Origin: Paludibacter sp.
GTDB lineage: Bacteria; Bacteroidota; Bacteroidia; Bacteroidales; Paludibacteraceae
NCBI GenBank assembly: GCA_028710895.1
Contig: JAQTTH010000006.1
Span: 1 to 64,000 of the forward strand
Length of the DNA stretch: 64,000 nucleotides
Direction of reading: 5' to 3'
The notes under the pieces were generated by a model. The model saw only the letters and a program-made list of their open reading frames with translations, was not told the DNA's origin and searched no databases. Within the stretch, counting starts at the first letter, position 1; each line of letters opens with the position of its first letter. Made by a program: the position numbers and the translations under genes. Shown here one piece after another: positions 1 through 8,403 of this stretch.

Positions 1-281
1 AAATCTATGGTTCGATATACATTGCTGTTATCAGGCGTGTGTTGCTATTCCCTTTGCTAATTCTTCCCTGTTTGATTGCAAATATCTCAATTTTTTATTG
101 ATTTGAAATATTATGCAAACATACGAGCTAATGCGGGAGCAAAACTGCCGGAATGCACAGCTTGTCCCGATCTATCGGGGTCAGCCAGCCAATGAACATA
201 GAGCGTGTGTTAGGGGTTTGTAGCTTCGTGTTTTCCTGTCGTGTTTTCTGTCAGGTGTTTAATGCTAAAAATCCCTTAAAC
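1..281. other. Left edge, no gene recognised
   Basis: No reading frame here looks like a real gene. The short frame starting at 153 on the plus strand overlaps the 3' end of the minus-strand gene that follows and has no recognisable protein features. No RNA gene, palindrome or insertion-sequence end was recognised. Confidence 0.4.
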
Positions 282-701
282 TCACTTTCCTGTCAAATCG
301 TTCTGATATTTTTCAATGTATTCTTTGAGTTCTTCAGCATCTTCAATTTGAATTACTCTTCTTAGTTGATTATTCTTCATTTTTATGTCTAACAGTGTAT
401 TGCTAAATCGTTGCTTAACTTTTATAGATTTTACGTTGTCTAATAAAATTAAACTATTCGTAGATCTTAAAAATGTAACAAAAAAGATTAGAAGTGACAA
501 TATCACAAGAACGATCCAAAATGAATGAAAGAATTCGTCACCTGATTGTTCAAATTTACCTATGTTTACAATTCCCCATATTGAAGTTACTCCTGTAGAA
601 AGGAGAGTCATGGATTTTTGTTTTTTCGCATCATCTGAAATGACAATTCTATCTTCCGCAAATGAAATTTGTCCTTTTTTTAGTCTAAATGTTTGTGTCA
701 T
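282..701 (-). CDS. Hypothetical membrane protein with two membrane segments
   Basis: A 139-residue protein that I cannot assign to a named family. A soluble N-terminal strand-rich stretch (about residues 1-28) is followed by two hydrophobic segments near 30-47 and 57-78, then a basic/acidic soluble tail that ends in a predicted helix. The layout (short N-terminus, two helices, PH-like beta-rich tail) resembles small bacterial PH-domain-like membrane proteins, but that is a shape comparison only. It stands alone on the minus strand in a gene-poor flank, and the next gene upstream is more than 1 kb away in unrelated DNA, so it is probably accessory. No partner is visible. The ATG start is the first in frame. 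Confidence 0.55.
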   Translation of the reverse strand: MTQTFRLKKGQISFAEDRIVISDDAKKQKSMTLLSTGVTSIWGIVNIGKFEQSGDEFFHSFWIVLVILSLLIFFVTFLRSTNSLILLDNVKSIKVKQRFSNTLLDIKMKNNQLRRVIQIEDAEELKEYIEKYQNDLTGK

Positions 702-1345
702 TACTTTAAGTTTATAAATTCCTTTTTTATTCTTCAGTCGTTACGCTCATAGTCGGAACTAAAAGTCGTTTTCTTGTCTTTTCTTTCCATAAAAATCTGC
801 GAAGAATTGTCCGCCAAGCAAATGTCCGAAACCGAGAAAAGTTGTCACGTTTTGCTCGTCAAGTCGAGTCACGAAGTGGGCAGTTCGTCAAAGACTTTAT
901 ACCAAATTGCAGAACTGTCTTTTTTTCTGCTATAACCCATAACATATGTATATGGGAACTCTAAGTTGGGTATGAGAACCTGAGGTAGACATATATTTAC
1001 AGTATAGTGCAAATTTATCTTGGTTATCTTACTGATATTCTGAAGATAATAAAATTTATCAATATTTAATGAGGTTCCCATATCAAACCTGTCAGTTAGC
1101 CGACCGTTGTTTTTCTTTTTAATTAAAATCCAAAGATAAATACTATTATTTAGATTAACAAGATTTTATTTAATTAATTTCAATTTATTTTAGCTATTTA
1201 GTTGCAAAACCAATTCTTCAGCCAAAAAACGAAAGTAGGTTTAATTGTTTGCACAATTAAACCTACTTCACTTTGTTTCCTTTTTTCCACTCCTAGCTTT
1301 TCCGGTGTTTAAACCGGCGGAAAGGGTATCGGAATAAACAGGTTC
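702..1345. other. Gene-poor stretch of about 640 bp
   Basis: No convincing gene. A 70-codon minus-strand frame (869-1081) lacks a family signature and neighbours. The only clear structure is the perfect hairpin at 1233-1268. The GC-richer patch around 720-900 differs in composition from its surroundings and may be decayed coding DNA; I recognise nothing specific in it. Confidence 0.4.
1233..1268 (-). terminator. Intrinsic terminator after FN3-like paralogue 1
   Basis: A perfect 16-bp inverted repeat (1233-1248 with 1253-1268, loop TTGC), followed on the minus strand by TTTCGTTTTTT. It lies 78 bp after the stop of the minus-strand gene at 1346-2011 and would end that transcript. Confidence 0.75.
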
Positions 1346-2011
1346 TTACCCCACTATCATGGCACTCACCACAGTGCTCCAGGGCCCTGTTTCCCCTTTG
1401 CGGTTTACCCAGCGCAGCCAGTACCACGCAGTTTTACCTGCTTTTGCGCTTTCGAACTTCACTACTAAAGGAGAAGCAGTGCATGTTCCCTGAAAATTCA
1501 TTTCCTCAACGCTTTTGGGAGCTTCGCCATCTACTTTGAGGTAAATTTCGCATCCCGATACTCCTTCGGGCTTGGCATTACTGTGTGCCGAGGCCTGGTC
1601 GTAGAAAGAAATGCTGTGCTGCAAACGCAAGGAGAAATCGACACTGCCCACCGGAAACGTTGAAGGTGGAGGCACAGGCGTGTGGGTGTTGGTTCGCACG
1701 GTAATGCCAAGCCTTGCGCGGTCGGCATCCGTCACTTTCGGGTTGCGCACAAGCCATTGTTGCACCACGTCACGAATTTCTTTTGTAAAATCTTCACCTG
1801 CTTCGTTTTTGGTAATCACATCAGCAGTCGTACGGTTTTGTTTGTTGCTGGTCTTGTCATACGCAGTTGTCCACCGGGTCTGAGAAGCTTTTAATGACGT
1901 AATCACCTCTGCAGAAATACCCCATGCAGTTGCATTTTCAGATAGAAGAGCAATCAAATTAAATTGCCAAACATTATATTCGGCATCTGTTTTTGGAATG
2001 TAATCAGACAT
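1346..2011 (-). CDS. FN3-like conserved protein, paralogue 1
   Basis: A 221-residue cytoplasmic-looking protein (no signal peptide) of a family common in Bacteroidota and other bacteria but without an assigned function. The N-terminal half (about 1-105) is helical and starts with a DYIPKTDAEYNVWQ motif. The C-terminal half (about 120-221) contains the KPEGVSGCEIYLKVDG segment and ends in a WYWLRWVNRKGETGPWS strand pattern typical of fibronectin-III-like sandwiches. It is a clear paralogue of the plus-strand gene at 27357-28028: many residues match throughout, including TSNKQNRT/ASNKQNRT, KPEGVxGCEIY and RGExGPWST. Both genes sit alone about 85-90 bp downstream of an array of seventeen 21-bp repeats and both have their own terminator. 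Role unknown. Confidence 0.75.
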   Translation of the reverse strand: MSDYIPKTDAEYNVWQFNLIALLSENATAWGISAEVITSLKASQTRWTTAYDKTSNKQNRTTADVITKNEAGEDFTKEIRDVVQQWLVRNPKVTDADRARLGITVRTNTHTPVPPPSTFPVGSVDFSLRLQHSISFYDQASAHSNAKPEGVSGCEIYLKVDGEAPKSVEEMNFQGTCTASPLVVKFESAKAGKTAWYWLRWVNRKGETGPWSTVVSAMIVG

Positions 2012-2096
2012 AATTTTAATTTTTAAAAGTTTATATATAGTTTACAAATCGCTTCTATTCATTTGTTTACACACGTTATCCGAACAATCTTATCTA

Positions 2097-2453
2097 TTCT
2101 CAGAACATATTCTCAAACTCTCAGAACATATTCTCCAACTCTCAGAATATATTCTCTAACTCTCAGAACATAGTCTCTAACTCTCAGAATATATTCTCCA
2201 ACTCTCAGAACATATTCTCCAACTCTCAGAACGTAGTCTCCAACTCTCAGAACATATTCTCCAACTCTCAGAATATATTCTCTAACTCTCAGAATATATT
2301 CTCTAACTCTCAGAATATATTCTCTAACTCTCAGAATATATTCTCCAACTCTCAGAACATATTCTCAAACTCTCAGAATATATTCTCCAACTCTCAGAAT
2401 ATATTCTCTAACTCTCAGAACATATTCTCAAACTCTCAGAATATATTTATTTT
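2097..2453. repeat. Tandem array, 17 units of 21 bp, upstream of FN3-like paralogue 1
   Basis: The sequence CAGAA recurs at exactly 21-bp steps from 2101 to 2437, giving 17 consecutive units. Unit consensus on the plus strand is CTCTCAGAATATATTCTCTAA with variants (AACATATTC, AACGTAGTC; linker CTAA, CCAA or CAAA). Each unit holds a 12-bp palindrome AGAATATATTCT or a close variant. Every unit is 21 bp long, two helical turns or seven codons. On the strand of the downstream gene the frames contain stops; the plus-strand frame is open as a heptapeptide repeat (NSQNIFS) but has no start codon. It ends about 85 bp before the start codon at 2011. Confidence 0.95.
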
Positions 2454-2539
2454 CTGAAATACGCTCTTTGTAAAGCAGATTCATTTAGCACTATCACTTG
2501 CGCCTTTATATTCCGGCCACAAATCTACAATTCCGCATT

Positions 2540-2579
2540 AACAAAAATGTCCCATTTCAAGAAATGGGACATTTTTGTT
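2540..2579. terminator. Strong bidirectional hairpin
   Basis: Inverted repeat of at least 17 bp: 2541-2557 pairs with 2562-2578 around the tetranucleotide CAAG. It is flanked by an A-run on one side and a T-run on the other, as in intrinsic terminators active on either strand. It separates the 21-bp array from the AraC-family regulator. Confidence 0.8.
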
Positions 2580-2743
2580 GAACTGACACACGCGCTAAGT
2601 CGAAAAAAGAGCCGGACAATCAATGGAATATTTTAGCTATTTTACTGTTTTACTTATAGTTATTGAAAAACAACTGCAGTTTACCCGAAGACAGCAAACA
2701 CACTGTTAATGTTTCTAAACACGGGGGAAAGGATGGGAATAAT

Positions 2744-2773
2744 TTTTGTCTCATTTTACGAAATGAGACAAAA
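2744..2773 (-). terminator. Hairpin downstream of AraC-family gene
   Basis: Perfect 13-bp arms (2744-2756 and 2761-2773) with loop TACG and T/A-rich ends. It lies about 90 bp after the stop of the AraC-family gene and may end its transcript. Further overlapping inverted repeats (CCGACAG with CTGTCGG, GACAGGG with CCCTGTC) lie between 2820 and 2865, immediately after the gene. Confidence 0.6.
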
Positions 2774-2865
2774 TGAGGAGTTTTAGTATTCGCAAAGTAT
2801 CTTTTTTTGCTACGATTAAGTGCCGACAGGGTCTTTCGATCGCTGTCGGAGTTGTCGCATCCCTG

Positions 2866-3999
2866 TCAGCGGTCGGAAGACTTTGTTGGTAGATTTACAT
2901 GTGCCTTTCGATAAGCATCGGGTGAAGTAGCGTAAACCTTGTCGAAAGCTCTGTAAAACGAACTCCGTGACCCAAAACCACATTCAAGGGCTATCGTGTC
3001 AATTGTTTTTCGTTGTTTACTTCGGTCTTCCAAATAGATAATTGCTTCTTTAAGTCGGTATTCAATAATAAAATCGGCAAAAGATATTCCGCCATGGGCA
3101 TTGAGCAGGAAGGATAGCTGATATTCGGGTATATTCGTTTGTTTAGCCAACGATCGTAGCGAACAGTTTTCATCCCGGTAAGGCTTATGCGTATCCATAT
3201 AGGCTGTAAGCGTTTTCCAATACAACAAAGCCTGTTCTTCTTTCAACTTGTTAGTCAGTTTCTTTTCTTCCACCTTTGCGGTATCGGTTGTTCCAATCTT
3301 AAGAGCTGCCATGACAAACAGAAATATAAAATCAATATTCACGGCCGTTTGTCCTATAAATATACTTGTTCGTTCATTGTTTATCAAAAAACAAACGGGT
3401 AATGATAGCAGCACAACTATAATATTGACTACCAAAAATAGTTTAACCCACGTAATATTGGTTCTGAATCCGTTCTTCTCGATATACACAGACTTTTTCT
3501 CCCGGGCTCTTACGGCACGAAAACTTATTAGCAGGTAAAAAATAAGCTGGAGATACAATACAACATTGATAACTGTCATTTCGGGGCTTCCTGAATAGAA
3601 ATCGTGTATTAACCAGTTTATTCTGTCGGTGGGTGGTCGGAGCGAAAATATAAGATTAAATATCAAACAGGGCAGTAAAGGTATCAGGTGTAAAAGCATG
3701 GTCCAACGACCAGATTTTACCGGACGGTTTAGCAACATTAGAACATAAAAATACAAACATGGACTCATCAACATGAGCAACAATGCGTCAAGCGGGATAT
3801 AATACGAAAGAAACGATACATTGTTGGTATGAACCGTATTGAAATGGAAGCTGGCAAGCTCGCTGTAGGAAGCTATTAACACGAAAAGTAAGCCCAGAAA
3901 ATTGTTCGATTTTTTATTGGGCGAACGCCTTGTAAACAGAATCAAGGCCAATATTAAAAACAACAAACTGCTGGATAAATTGAATAATTTTGTTTCCAT
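2866..3999 (-). CDS. Membrane-anchored AraC-family transcriptional regulator
   Basis: 377 residues. The first two thirds (about residues 1-240) carry seven or so hydrophobic helices, the first near 5-22, with a short cytoplasmic loop around 165-178. The C-terminal AraC/XylS DNA-binding domain (about 275-370) has two helix-turn-helix units; the second is well conserved (DTIALECGFGSRSSFYRAFDKV, near 335-357, then SPDAYRK). This multi-helix sensor plus AraC output is a layout frequent in Bacteroidota. It probably senses a membrane or extracellular signal directly. No target operon is adjacent, as it stands alone between hairpins, so its regulon cannot be read from context. Start ATG is the first in frame and directly precedes the first helix. 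Confidence 0.88.
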   Translation of the reverse strand: METKLFNLSSSLLFLILALILFTRRSPNKKSNNFLGLLFVLIASYSELASFHFNTVHTNNVSFLSYYIPLDALLLMLMSPCLYFYVLMLLNRPVKSGRWTMLLHLIPLLPCLIFNLIFSLRPPTDRINWLIHDFYSGSPEMTVINVVLYLQLIFYLLISFRAVRAREKKSVYIEKNGFRTNITWVKLFLVVNIIVVLLSLPVCFLINNERTSIFIGQTAVNIDFIFLFVMAALKIGTTDTAKVEEKKLTNKLKEEQALLYWKTLTAYMDTHKPYRDENCSLRSLAKQTNIPEYQLSFLLNAHGGISFADFIIEYRLKEAIIYLEDRSKQRKTIDTIALECGFGSRSSFYRAFDKVYATSPDAYRKAHVNLPTKSSDR

Positions 4000-4080
4000 A
4001 GTATAATACAGGTTGAATTTATCTTAAATAACGACAAAAATAACAAAATTTATTAGATTATGAGATGTTTTGCAAAAAAA

Positions 4081-4122
4081 ATCGACATCAAAGAATTAAT
4101 AAAATAATTCTTTGATGTCGAT
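4081..4122. terminator. Perfect 18-bp hairpin between AraC gene and rimM
   Basis: 4081-4098 is the exact reverse complement of 4105-4122 with a 6-nt loop; A-runs precede and T-rich sequence follows. It sits 38 bp after the rimM stop and ends the minus-strand rimM-side transcript before the AraC-family gene. Confidence 0.85.
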
Positions 4123-4159
4123 AAATTTAAAACGAATATGCTACAGCAGTGCTAGCCCG

Positions 4160-4678
4160 CTACAAATCCAACAAACCCTCAGGGAGTTTTACGTAAATAA
4201 TCTTCTTATCGTGGTCAATTTCCTCGATATACTCCTCACCTGCCGGAATCAACAATTCATCGTCCTTTATTGGAATAACAAAAAGGACATTGTCGGTAGT
4301 TTGATCTACTTCGGAGATAACGCCCAGCAAGCCTTTTTCGGAGTCTACCAGACTAAATCCGGCAAAATAATCCAGTTCAATTTCGGTATCTTCTACTTTT
4401 TCGAGGTACGATTTGGGTAAGTAAACTGTCAGGCCGGCAAAATTACGTGCCTGCTCGTCATTTTCAACCCCCTCAAGCTTTAGCAGGGCTGTTGTATTAC
4501 TTTTAAAGCGATATTCCGTCAGAAAAAAAGGAACCAAAATACCTTCCAGTTCAAAAATAAAATACGGTACCTCTTCCCTGTCGAAAATATCGGTTGTAAA
4601 CGAAAATGACATTTCGCCACTAATACCATGAGGTTTCGTAATTTGTCCTATCGGAATAACTTCGGTTTTGAGTATCAT
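4160..4678 (-). CDS. rimM: Ribosome maturation factor RimM
   Basis: 172 residues, normal length for RimM, which binds ribosomal protein S19 and assists 30S head assembly and 16S rRNA processing. The N-terminal RimM barrel (about 8-90) opens with IGQITKPHGISGEM, the family signature. A PRC-barrel domain follows (about 100-168: DYFAGFSLVD ... LLIPAGEEYIEEID ... IYVKLPEGLLDL). It is the last gene of the minus-strand run that starts at aroB, with 248 bp of low-complexity DNA between it and ilvE, so it may be transcribed separately. Start at the ATG at 4678 gives the expected N-terminus. Confidence 0.97.
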   Translation of the reverse strand: MILKTEVIPIGQITKPHGISGEMSFSFTTDIFDREEVPYFIFELEGILVPFFLTEYRFKSNTTALLKLEGVENDEQARNFAGLTVYLPKSYLEKVEDTEIELDYFAGFSLVDSEKGLLGVISEVDQTTDNVLFVIPIKDDELLIPAGEEYIEEIDHDKKIIYVKLPEGLLDL

Positions 4679-4680
4679 GC

Positions 4681-4925
4681 TGTTGATGTGATGATGTGGT
4701 GATTAGGTGATGTGATGATACGTTGATGTGATAATTAGGTGATGCGATGATGTGAAGATTAGATGAGGAAAAAATGATGTGTCAATTGATTAATTAGATA
4801 ATAAGTACTTAATTTTATATTGTGCGATACAAAAAACAGAATAATTCGTTGTATCAATACAACTTTCCAAAATCAACGTATCAACAATTCAACACATTAT
4901 CACAACAACAAATCATCACATCAAA
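4681..4925. repeat. Low-complexity intergenic GATGTGATGAT-type repeats
   Basis: The rimM-ilvE spacer holds degenerate copies of GATGTGATGAT/GTGATTAG (4681-4775), and the complementary-sense motif TCATCACATC with related words at 4865-4922. Related words recur at 9222-9240 between dapB and the CoA-binding gene. No coding potential; it looks like replication-slippage DNA that has spread to several spacers. Confidence 0.7.
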
Positions 4926-4926
4926 A

Positions 4927-5946
4927 TTACTCAACAACAGTAACCCAACCGTGTGTATCGGGTTCATCGCCGTATTGAATGCCGCGAAGTTTATGGTATA
5001 ACTTATCGCAAACAGGACCCGGCTTACCATCGTGGGAGAAGATATACGATTTATTTTCATCATAATCGTCGATACGCTCAATCGGGCTGATAACGGCTGC
5101 AGTTCCACATGCACCTGCTTCTTCAAAGGTTTCAAGCTCTTCAACCGGAACATGACGCTCTTCTACAGTCATTCCAAGGTCTTCGGCCAACACCATCAAA
5201 CTCTTGTTGGTTATAGAAGGCAATATAGACGTAGACTTTGGTGTAACATAGGTATTATTCTTTATTCCAAAGAAATTAGCTGCACCACATTCATCAATGT
5301 ATTTCTTTTCCTTAGCATCTAAATAAAAGATATTCGAATAGCCTAATTCATGTGCCTTTTGACCCGCAACCAGACTGGCAGCATAGTTTCCACCTACTTT
5401 GTATTTCCCCATACCAAGTGGAGCCGAGCGGTCGAATTCGCGCATGATAACAAACGGAGTTGTTTGAAAACCACCCTTGAAATATGGTCCAACAGGCGTA
5501 ACAAATACGATAAACAGATATTCATCAGCCGGACGCACACCCACTTGTGGGCCAGTGCCAAACAGGAACGGACGAATGTACAGGGAAGCTCCCGACTCGT
5601 AAGGTGGAATAAAACGTTCGTTCAACTTCACGGCTTTAAGCACAGCTTCTTCAAATTTCTCAACAGGAAGCTGAGCCATCATAGTTCCCGCACAGGAATC
5701 CTGCATACGCAATGCATTATCCTTCATACGGAAAATACGAATTTTCCCATCCTGACCACGAAAAGCTTTTAATCCCTCGAACACTTCCTGCCCGTAATGA
5801 ATGCAGGTTGCAGCCATGTGCAAATTCAGATACTCTGTATCATGTATTTCCAGGTCGCCCCAACCACCGTTGCTAAATCTGCAGCGAACATTGTAATCGG
5901 TTTTAATGTAACCGAATCCTATATTTCCCCAATCTATCTGTTCCAT
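4927..5946 (-). CDS. ilvE: Branched-chain amino acid aminotransferase
   Basis: 339 residues, class IV PLP aminotransferase, the usual length. It interconverts Leu, Ile and Val with their 2-oxo acids in the cytoplasm. The PLP lysine is Lys183 in KVGGNYAAS; the Y-hxG-x-x-xFEGLKAF segment (about 50-62) and the EECGAANFF-like segment (DECGAANFFGI, about 215-225) are in place, as is the late EEAGACGTAAVISPI motif. It lies between WbqC-like and rimM genes on the same strand with only 49 bp to the upstream gene, so co-transcription with that gene is likely. The linkage is not functionally obvious. Confidence 0.97.
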   Translation of the reverse strand: MEQIDWGNIGFGYIKTDYNVRCRFSNGGWGDLEIHDTEYLNLHMAATCIHYGQEVFEGLKAFRGQDGKIRIFRMKDNALRMQDSCAGTMMAQLPVEKFEEAVLKAVKLNERFIPPYESGASLYIRPFLFGTGPQVGVRPADEYLFIVFVTPVGPYFKGGFQTTPFVIMREFDRSAPLGMGKYKVGGNYAASLVAGQKAHELGYSNIFYLDAKEKKYIDECGAANFFGIKNNTYVTPKSTSILPSITNKSLMVLAEDLGMTVEERHVPVEELETFEEAGACGTAAVISPIERIDDYDENKSYIFSHDGKPGPVCDKLYHKLRGIQYGDEPDTHGWVTVVE

Positions 5947-5995
5947 AATAATTCTATTTTCAATTATTTAATTTTCAATTCCCAATTATGAATTA

Positions 5996-6646
5996 TTAAT
6001 TGTGAATTATCAATTGACTTTCATTGCCCATATTAAACAGCAAATCAATAATACTCAGGTTTGGTTGAAAACCAAATCGTTGCTCAAACACCTGATAATA
6101 AGGTTTTGAAACGTACAAACCAGTTTCCTTTTTGGGATGAATGCTTTCGCGCAAATCCACTGTTTCAGCATCAAACTCTGGTTGATATGCCATGCTGTAT
6201 TTAATTGTTGGTTGTATATCAAGCAATTCCAACACTTTAGCCTGTATCTCAACGTTGTAATCAAACAAAAATGTCCATTTCTTCTCAAAAAAAGGAAGTA
6301 AATCATCTTTGTAATACTCAAAGAAAGGCGTTGAGTTATAGGCTGATTCAATTGAACGCCAATGTTGCACTTGCCAGTCATTGTGGTCCGAAATGCGCAC
6401 ATCGCGCGTCAGCATTTTCTCTCCTGAAGATTTCTCAACCGGAATACTCAGTGCCATTACTCCATTTGCCGCAGCAATATGGCATCTGTTTCGGTATGTT
6501 TGCTTCACGTAATAGTCGCAATGTTCAAGAAAAACAGTTTCGGCTTTTGCCAGGGCAGAATAATACTCCACCGGAGCTAAATATGCACTTGATAAACAAA
6601 CTATTGACCCCCAACCCCCTAAAGGGGGCTCTTGCTGTTGCAACAT
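5996..6646 (-). CDS. WbqC-like family protein
   Basis: 216 residues of the WbqC-like family, which is often found by lepB in Bacteroidota; biochemical role unproven (relatives occur in polysaccharide clusters). Family hallmarks are CLSSAYLAPVEYYSALAKAE near residues 17-36, YxKQTYRNRCHI (about 46-57), and WQVQHWRSIESAYNSTPFFEYY (about 91-112). The family normally begins a residue or two before the LSSAYLAPxxYY motif. Here no ATG, GTG or TTG occurs there, and the only in-frame ATG is 14 codons upstream, inside a CCCCCTAAAGGGGG palindromic element that encodes the odd EPPLGGWGS stretch. The native start therefore seems replaced by repeat-derived sequence. Gap to lepB is 98 bp. Confidence 0.85.
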   Translation of the reverse strand: MLQQQEPPLGGWGSIVCLSSAYLAPVEYYSALAKAETVFLEHCDYYVKQTYRNRCHIAAANGVMALSIPVEKSSGEKMLTRDVRISDHNDWQVQHWRSIESAYNSTPFFEYYKDDLLPFFEKKWTFLFDYNVEIQAKVLELLDIQPTIKYSMAYQPEFDAETVDLRESIHPKKETGLYVSKPYYQVFEQRFGFQPNLSIIDLLFNMGNESQLIIHN

Positions 6647-6735
6647 TAAAACTATTTTAAATTGAACATGAACATCCTGGTTTCATTCTTAAAGTCCCCT
6701 TTAGGGGAACCAACGGTCAGCGACCGAAGGGAGAT
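6609..6735. repeat. Pair of C4-6TAAAG palindromic elements
   Basis: Two GC-rich palindromes of the same type: CCCCCTAAAGGGGG at 6615-6628 and TCCCCTTTAGGGGA at 6695-6708. They read CTAAAG and CTTTAG at their centres, i.e. opposite orientation, and each is followed by related words (GGCTCTTG; GGAACCAACGG). They occupy the lepB-WbqC spacer and supply the first codons of the WbqC-like gene. Confidence 0.75.
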
Positions 6736-6744
6736 AATTAGGGA

Positions 6745-8211
6745 TTACTTTTCTGCATTTTTAAAGAAGCGGTTCCAACGGATTTTTCCATCAAACAAAC
6801 TCTTATCTTTATTCAACGACAACCAAACCAATACCGGACGACCCACAATATGATCTTCGGGTACAAATCCCCAATAACGGGAATCGGCCGAATTGTGGCG
6901 ATTATCGCCCATCATCCAATAATAATCCATTTTGAAAGTATAGGTTTTTGCAGGTTTGTCATTAATATAAAACTCATTCCCTTTTACTTCAAGTTTATTA
7001 TGCTCATAAACACGAATTATACGTTCATAAATTGGAAGATTATACGTATTCAATGCCAGGCTCATGCCTTTTTTCGGAATCCAAATGGGTCCGTAATTAT
7101 CACGTGTCCATTTTTTGCCACCACCCAATGGAAATACATCCGGCATATTTGATGCTTCGATTACAAGTTTTGTAACACCTGTAAGCTTTTGTAACTTCAT
7201 ATAGGTTTCCTCATTCAATGGGAAATGATAAACAGGCAGGTTCGGATCCATTCCTATAGATTTCAACCCACTCCCAAACTGTGTATTATCAACCATTTGT
7301 CTGTCTTCAACACTAATATTGAGTTTATCCAGCATTGGATCTGTCAATTGAGTTCCATCGGTTTGAACAAAGTAATTAAACTGAATTCCCGGAATCTTTT
7401 CCTGAGGTACATTATTTACATATACCTGATTATCTTTGATTTTCATCCAATCACCCGCAATGGCCACACAACGCTTCACGTAATTTTCACGTCTGTCAAC
7501 CGGACGGTAAACAATATCACCATATTCATTATTAGCGTTTGCGCGAACAATTTCACGTCCGATACTATAGCATTGGTCGGTTGCAGGTTGTTGGTTTGGA
7601 TTTTGATTAATCAGCACCTTATAACCTGCCCAGTAACAACTTGAATAATAATCAGGGTTTTGTTTATTTACAGCAACAGTATCACCGGTTGGGAAATTAA
7701 ATACAACGATATCATTTCGTTTTACCGAATCAAAACCTTTCAGGCGTTTGTAATCCCACTGTGGGTGCTCGATAAACGATTTACAATTCAACAGCGGGAA
7801 AGTATGTTGCACCAGTGGAAACGACAAAGGAGTATTAGGAACACGAGGGCCATAACTAGCCTTACTTACAAACAGAAAATCGCCCACCAACAAGCTCTTT
7901 TCGAGCGAAGAACTTGGAATCTGGTAGTTTTGAAACAAATAGGTATTTATAAAATAGACTGCTACCAATGCAAAAACAATGGCATCCACCCAACCCATAA
8001 AACTCAATACAGCTTTATTTTTGGATTTTTTCCACCAGGTCCATGGAATAAAATGAGTTATAAACGCATCAAAAACTACCGGTAAACCTAAAATCCACCA
8101 GAAATTACCAACCCAGGCGATAAAAAGCACATAAACTAAACTCCATACTCCGGCTTTAATCCATTGCTTAACTGGCTGATTGAAACGCGATGATTCTTTT
8201 TCTGTATTCAT
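6745..8211 (-). CDS. lepB: Signal peptidase I
   Basis: 488 residues, longer than the E. coli enzyme (about 324) but usual for Bacteroidota. Cleaves signal peptides of exported proteins at the outer face of the inner membrane. Two or three N-terminal hydrophobic segments (about 21-50 and 75-92) precede the catalytic domain. Ser102 in QIPSSSLEKSLLVGD is the nucleophile and Lys246 in NYVKRCVAIAGD the general base. The late GDNRHNSADSRYWGFVPEDHIVG box is intact. Long insertions between the boxes (about 110-240 and 265-420) account for the length. It follows dapB on the same strand after a 192-bp spacer; dapB-lepB-WbqC is a recurrent order in this phylum. Confidence 0.97.
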   Translation of the reverse strand: MNTEKESSRFNQPVKQWIKAGVWSLVYVLFIAWVGNFWWILGLPVVFDAFITHFIPWTWWKKSKNKAVLSFMGWVDAIVFALVAVYFINTYLFQNYQIPSSSLEKSLLVGDFLFVSKASYGPRVPNTPLSFPLVQHTFPLLNCKSFIEHPQWDYKRLKGFDSVKRNDIVVFNFPTGDTVAVNKQNPDYYSSCYWAGYKVLINQNPNQQPATDQCYSIGREIVRANANNEYGDIVYRPVDRRENYVKRCVAIAGDWMKIKDNQVYVNNVPQEKIPGIQFNYFVQTDGTQLTDPMLDKLNISVEDRQMVDNTQFGSGLKSIGMDPNLPVYHFPLNEETYMKLQKLTGVTKLVIEASNMPDVFPLGGGKKWTRDNYGPIWIPKKGMSLALNTYNLPIYERIIRVYEHNKLEVKGNEFYINDKPAKTYTFKMDYYWMMGDNRHNSADSRYWGFVPEDHIVGRPVLVWLSLNKDKSLFDGKIRWNRFFKNAEK

Positions 8212-8403
8212 GTTTTTATTTTATAAATTGTGAAGCTAATAGTTAGTTAACTGCACAAATATAGCAACGAATTCCAGTACTGTGCAATACATAGTACTAT
8301 ATTTTAAAATTCTTGTAAATTTTTAATATATTTATCCAATTAAATCATTCAAATCCGAAATAAAAGCCTGATTTTGAATTGAAATTAATGAGAAAACACT
8401 ATT

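Noticed and set aside
869-1081. 70-codon minus-strand frame
   Set aside because: No family resemblance, no promoter or neighbour, in decayed-looking DNA; length is expected by chance in AT-rich sequence.
1-1130. Integron-type attachment sites (words such as GTTAGCCG, GTTATCCG)
   Set aside because: No GTTRRRY core with matching inverted partner was found and no integrase is present.
2095-2455. CRISPR array
   Set aside because: Units are contiguous 21-mers without unique spacers, and no cas gene is present; the same holds for 26911-27266.
2041-2457. Long plus-strand frame through the first 21-bp array coding NSQNIFS repeats
   Set aside because: Has no start codon and is antisense to the downstream gene; openness follows from a repeat unit of seven codons without a stop.
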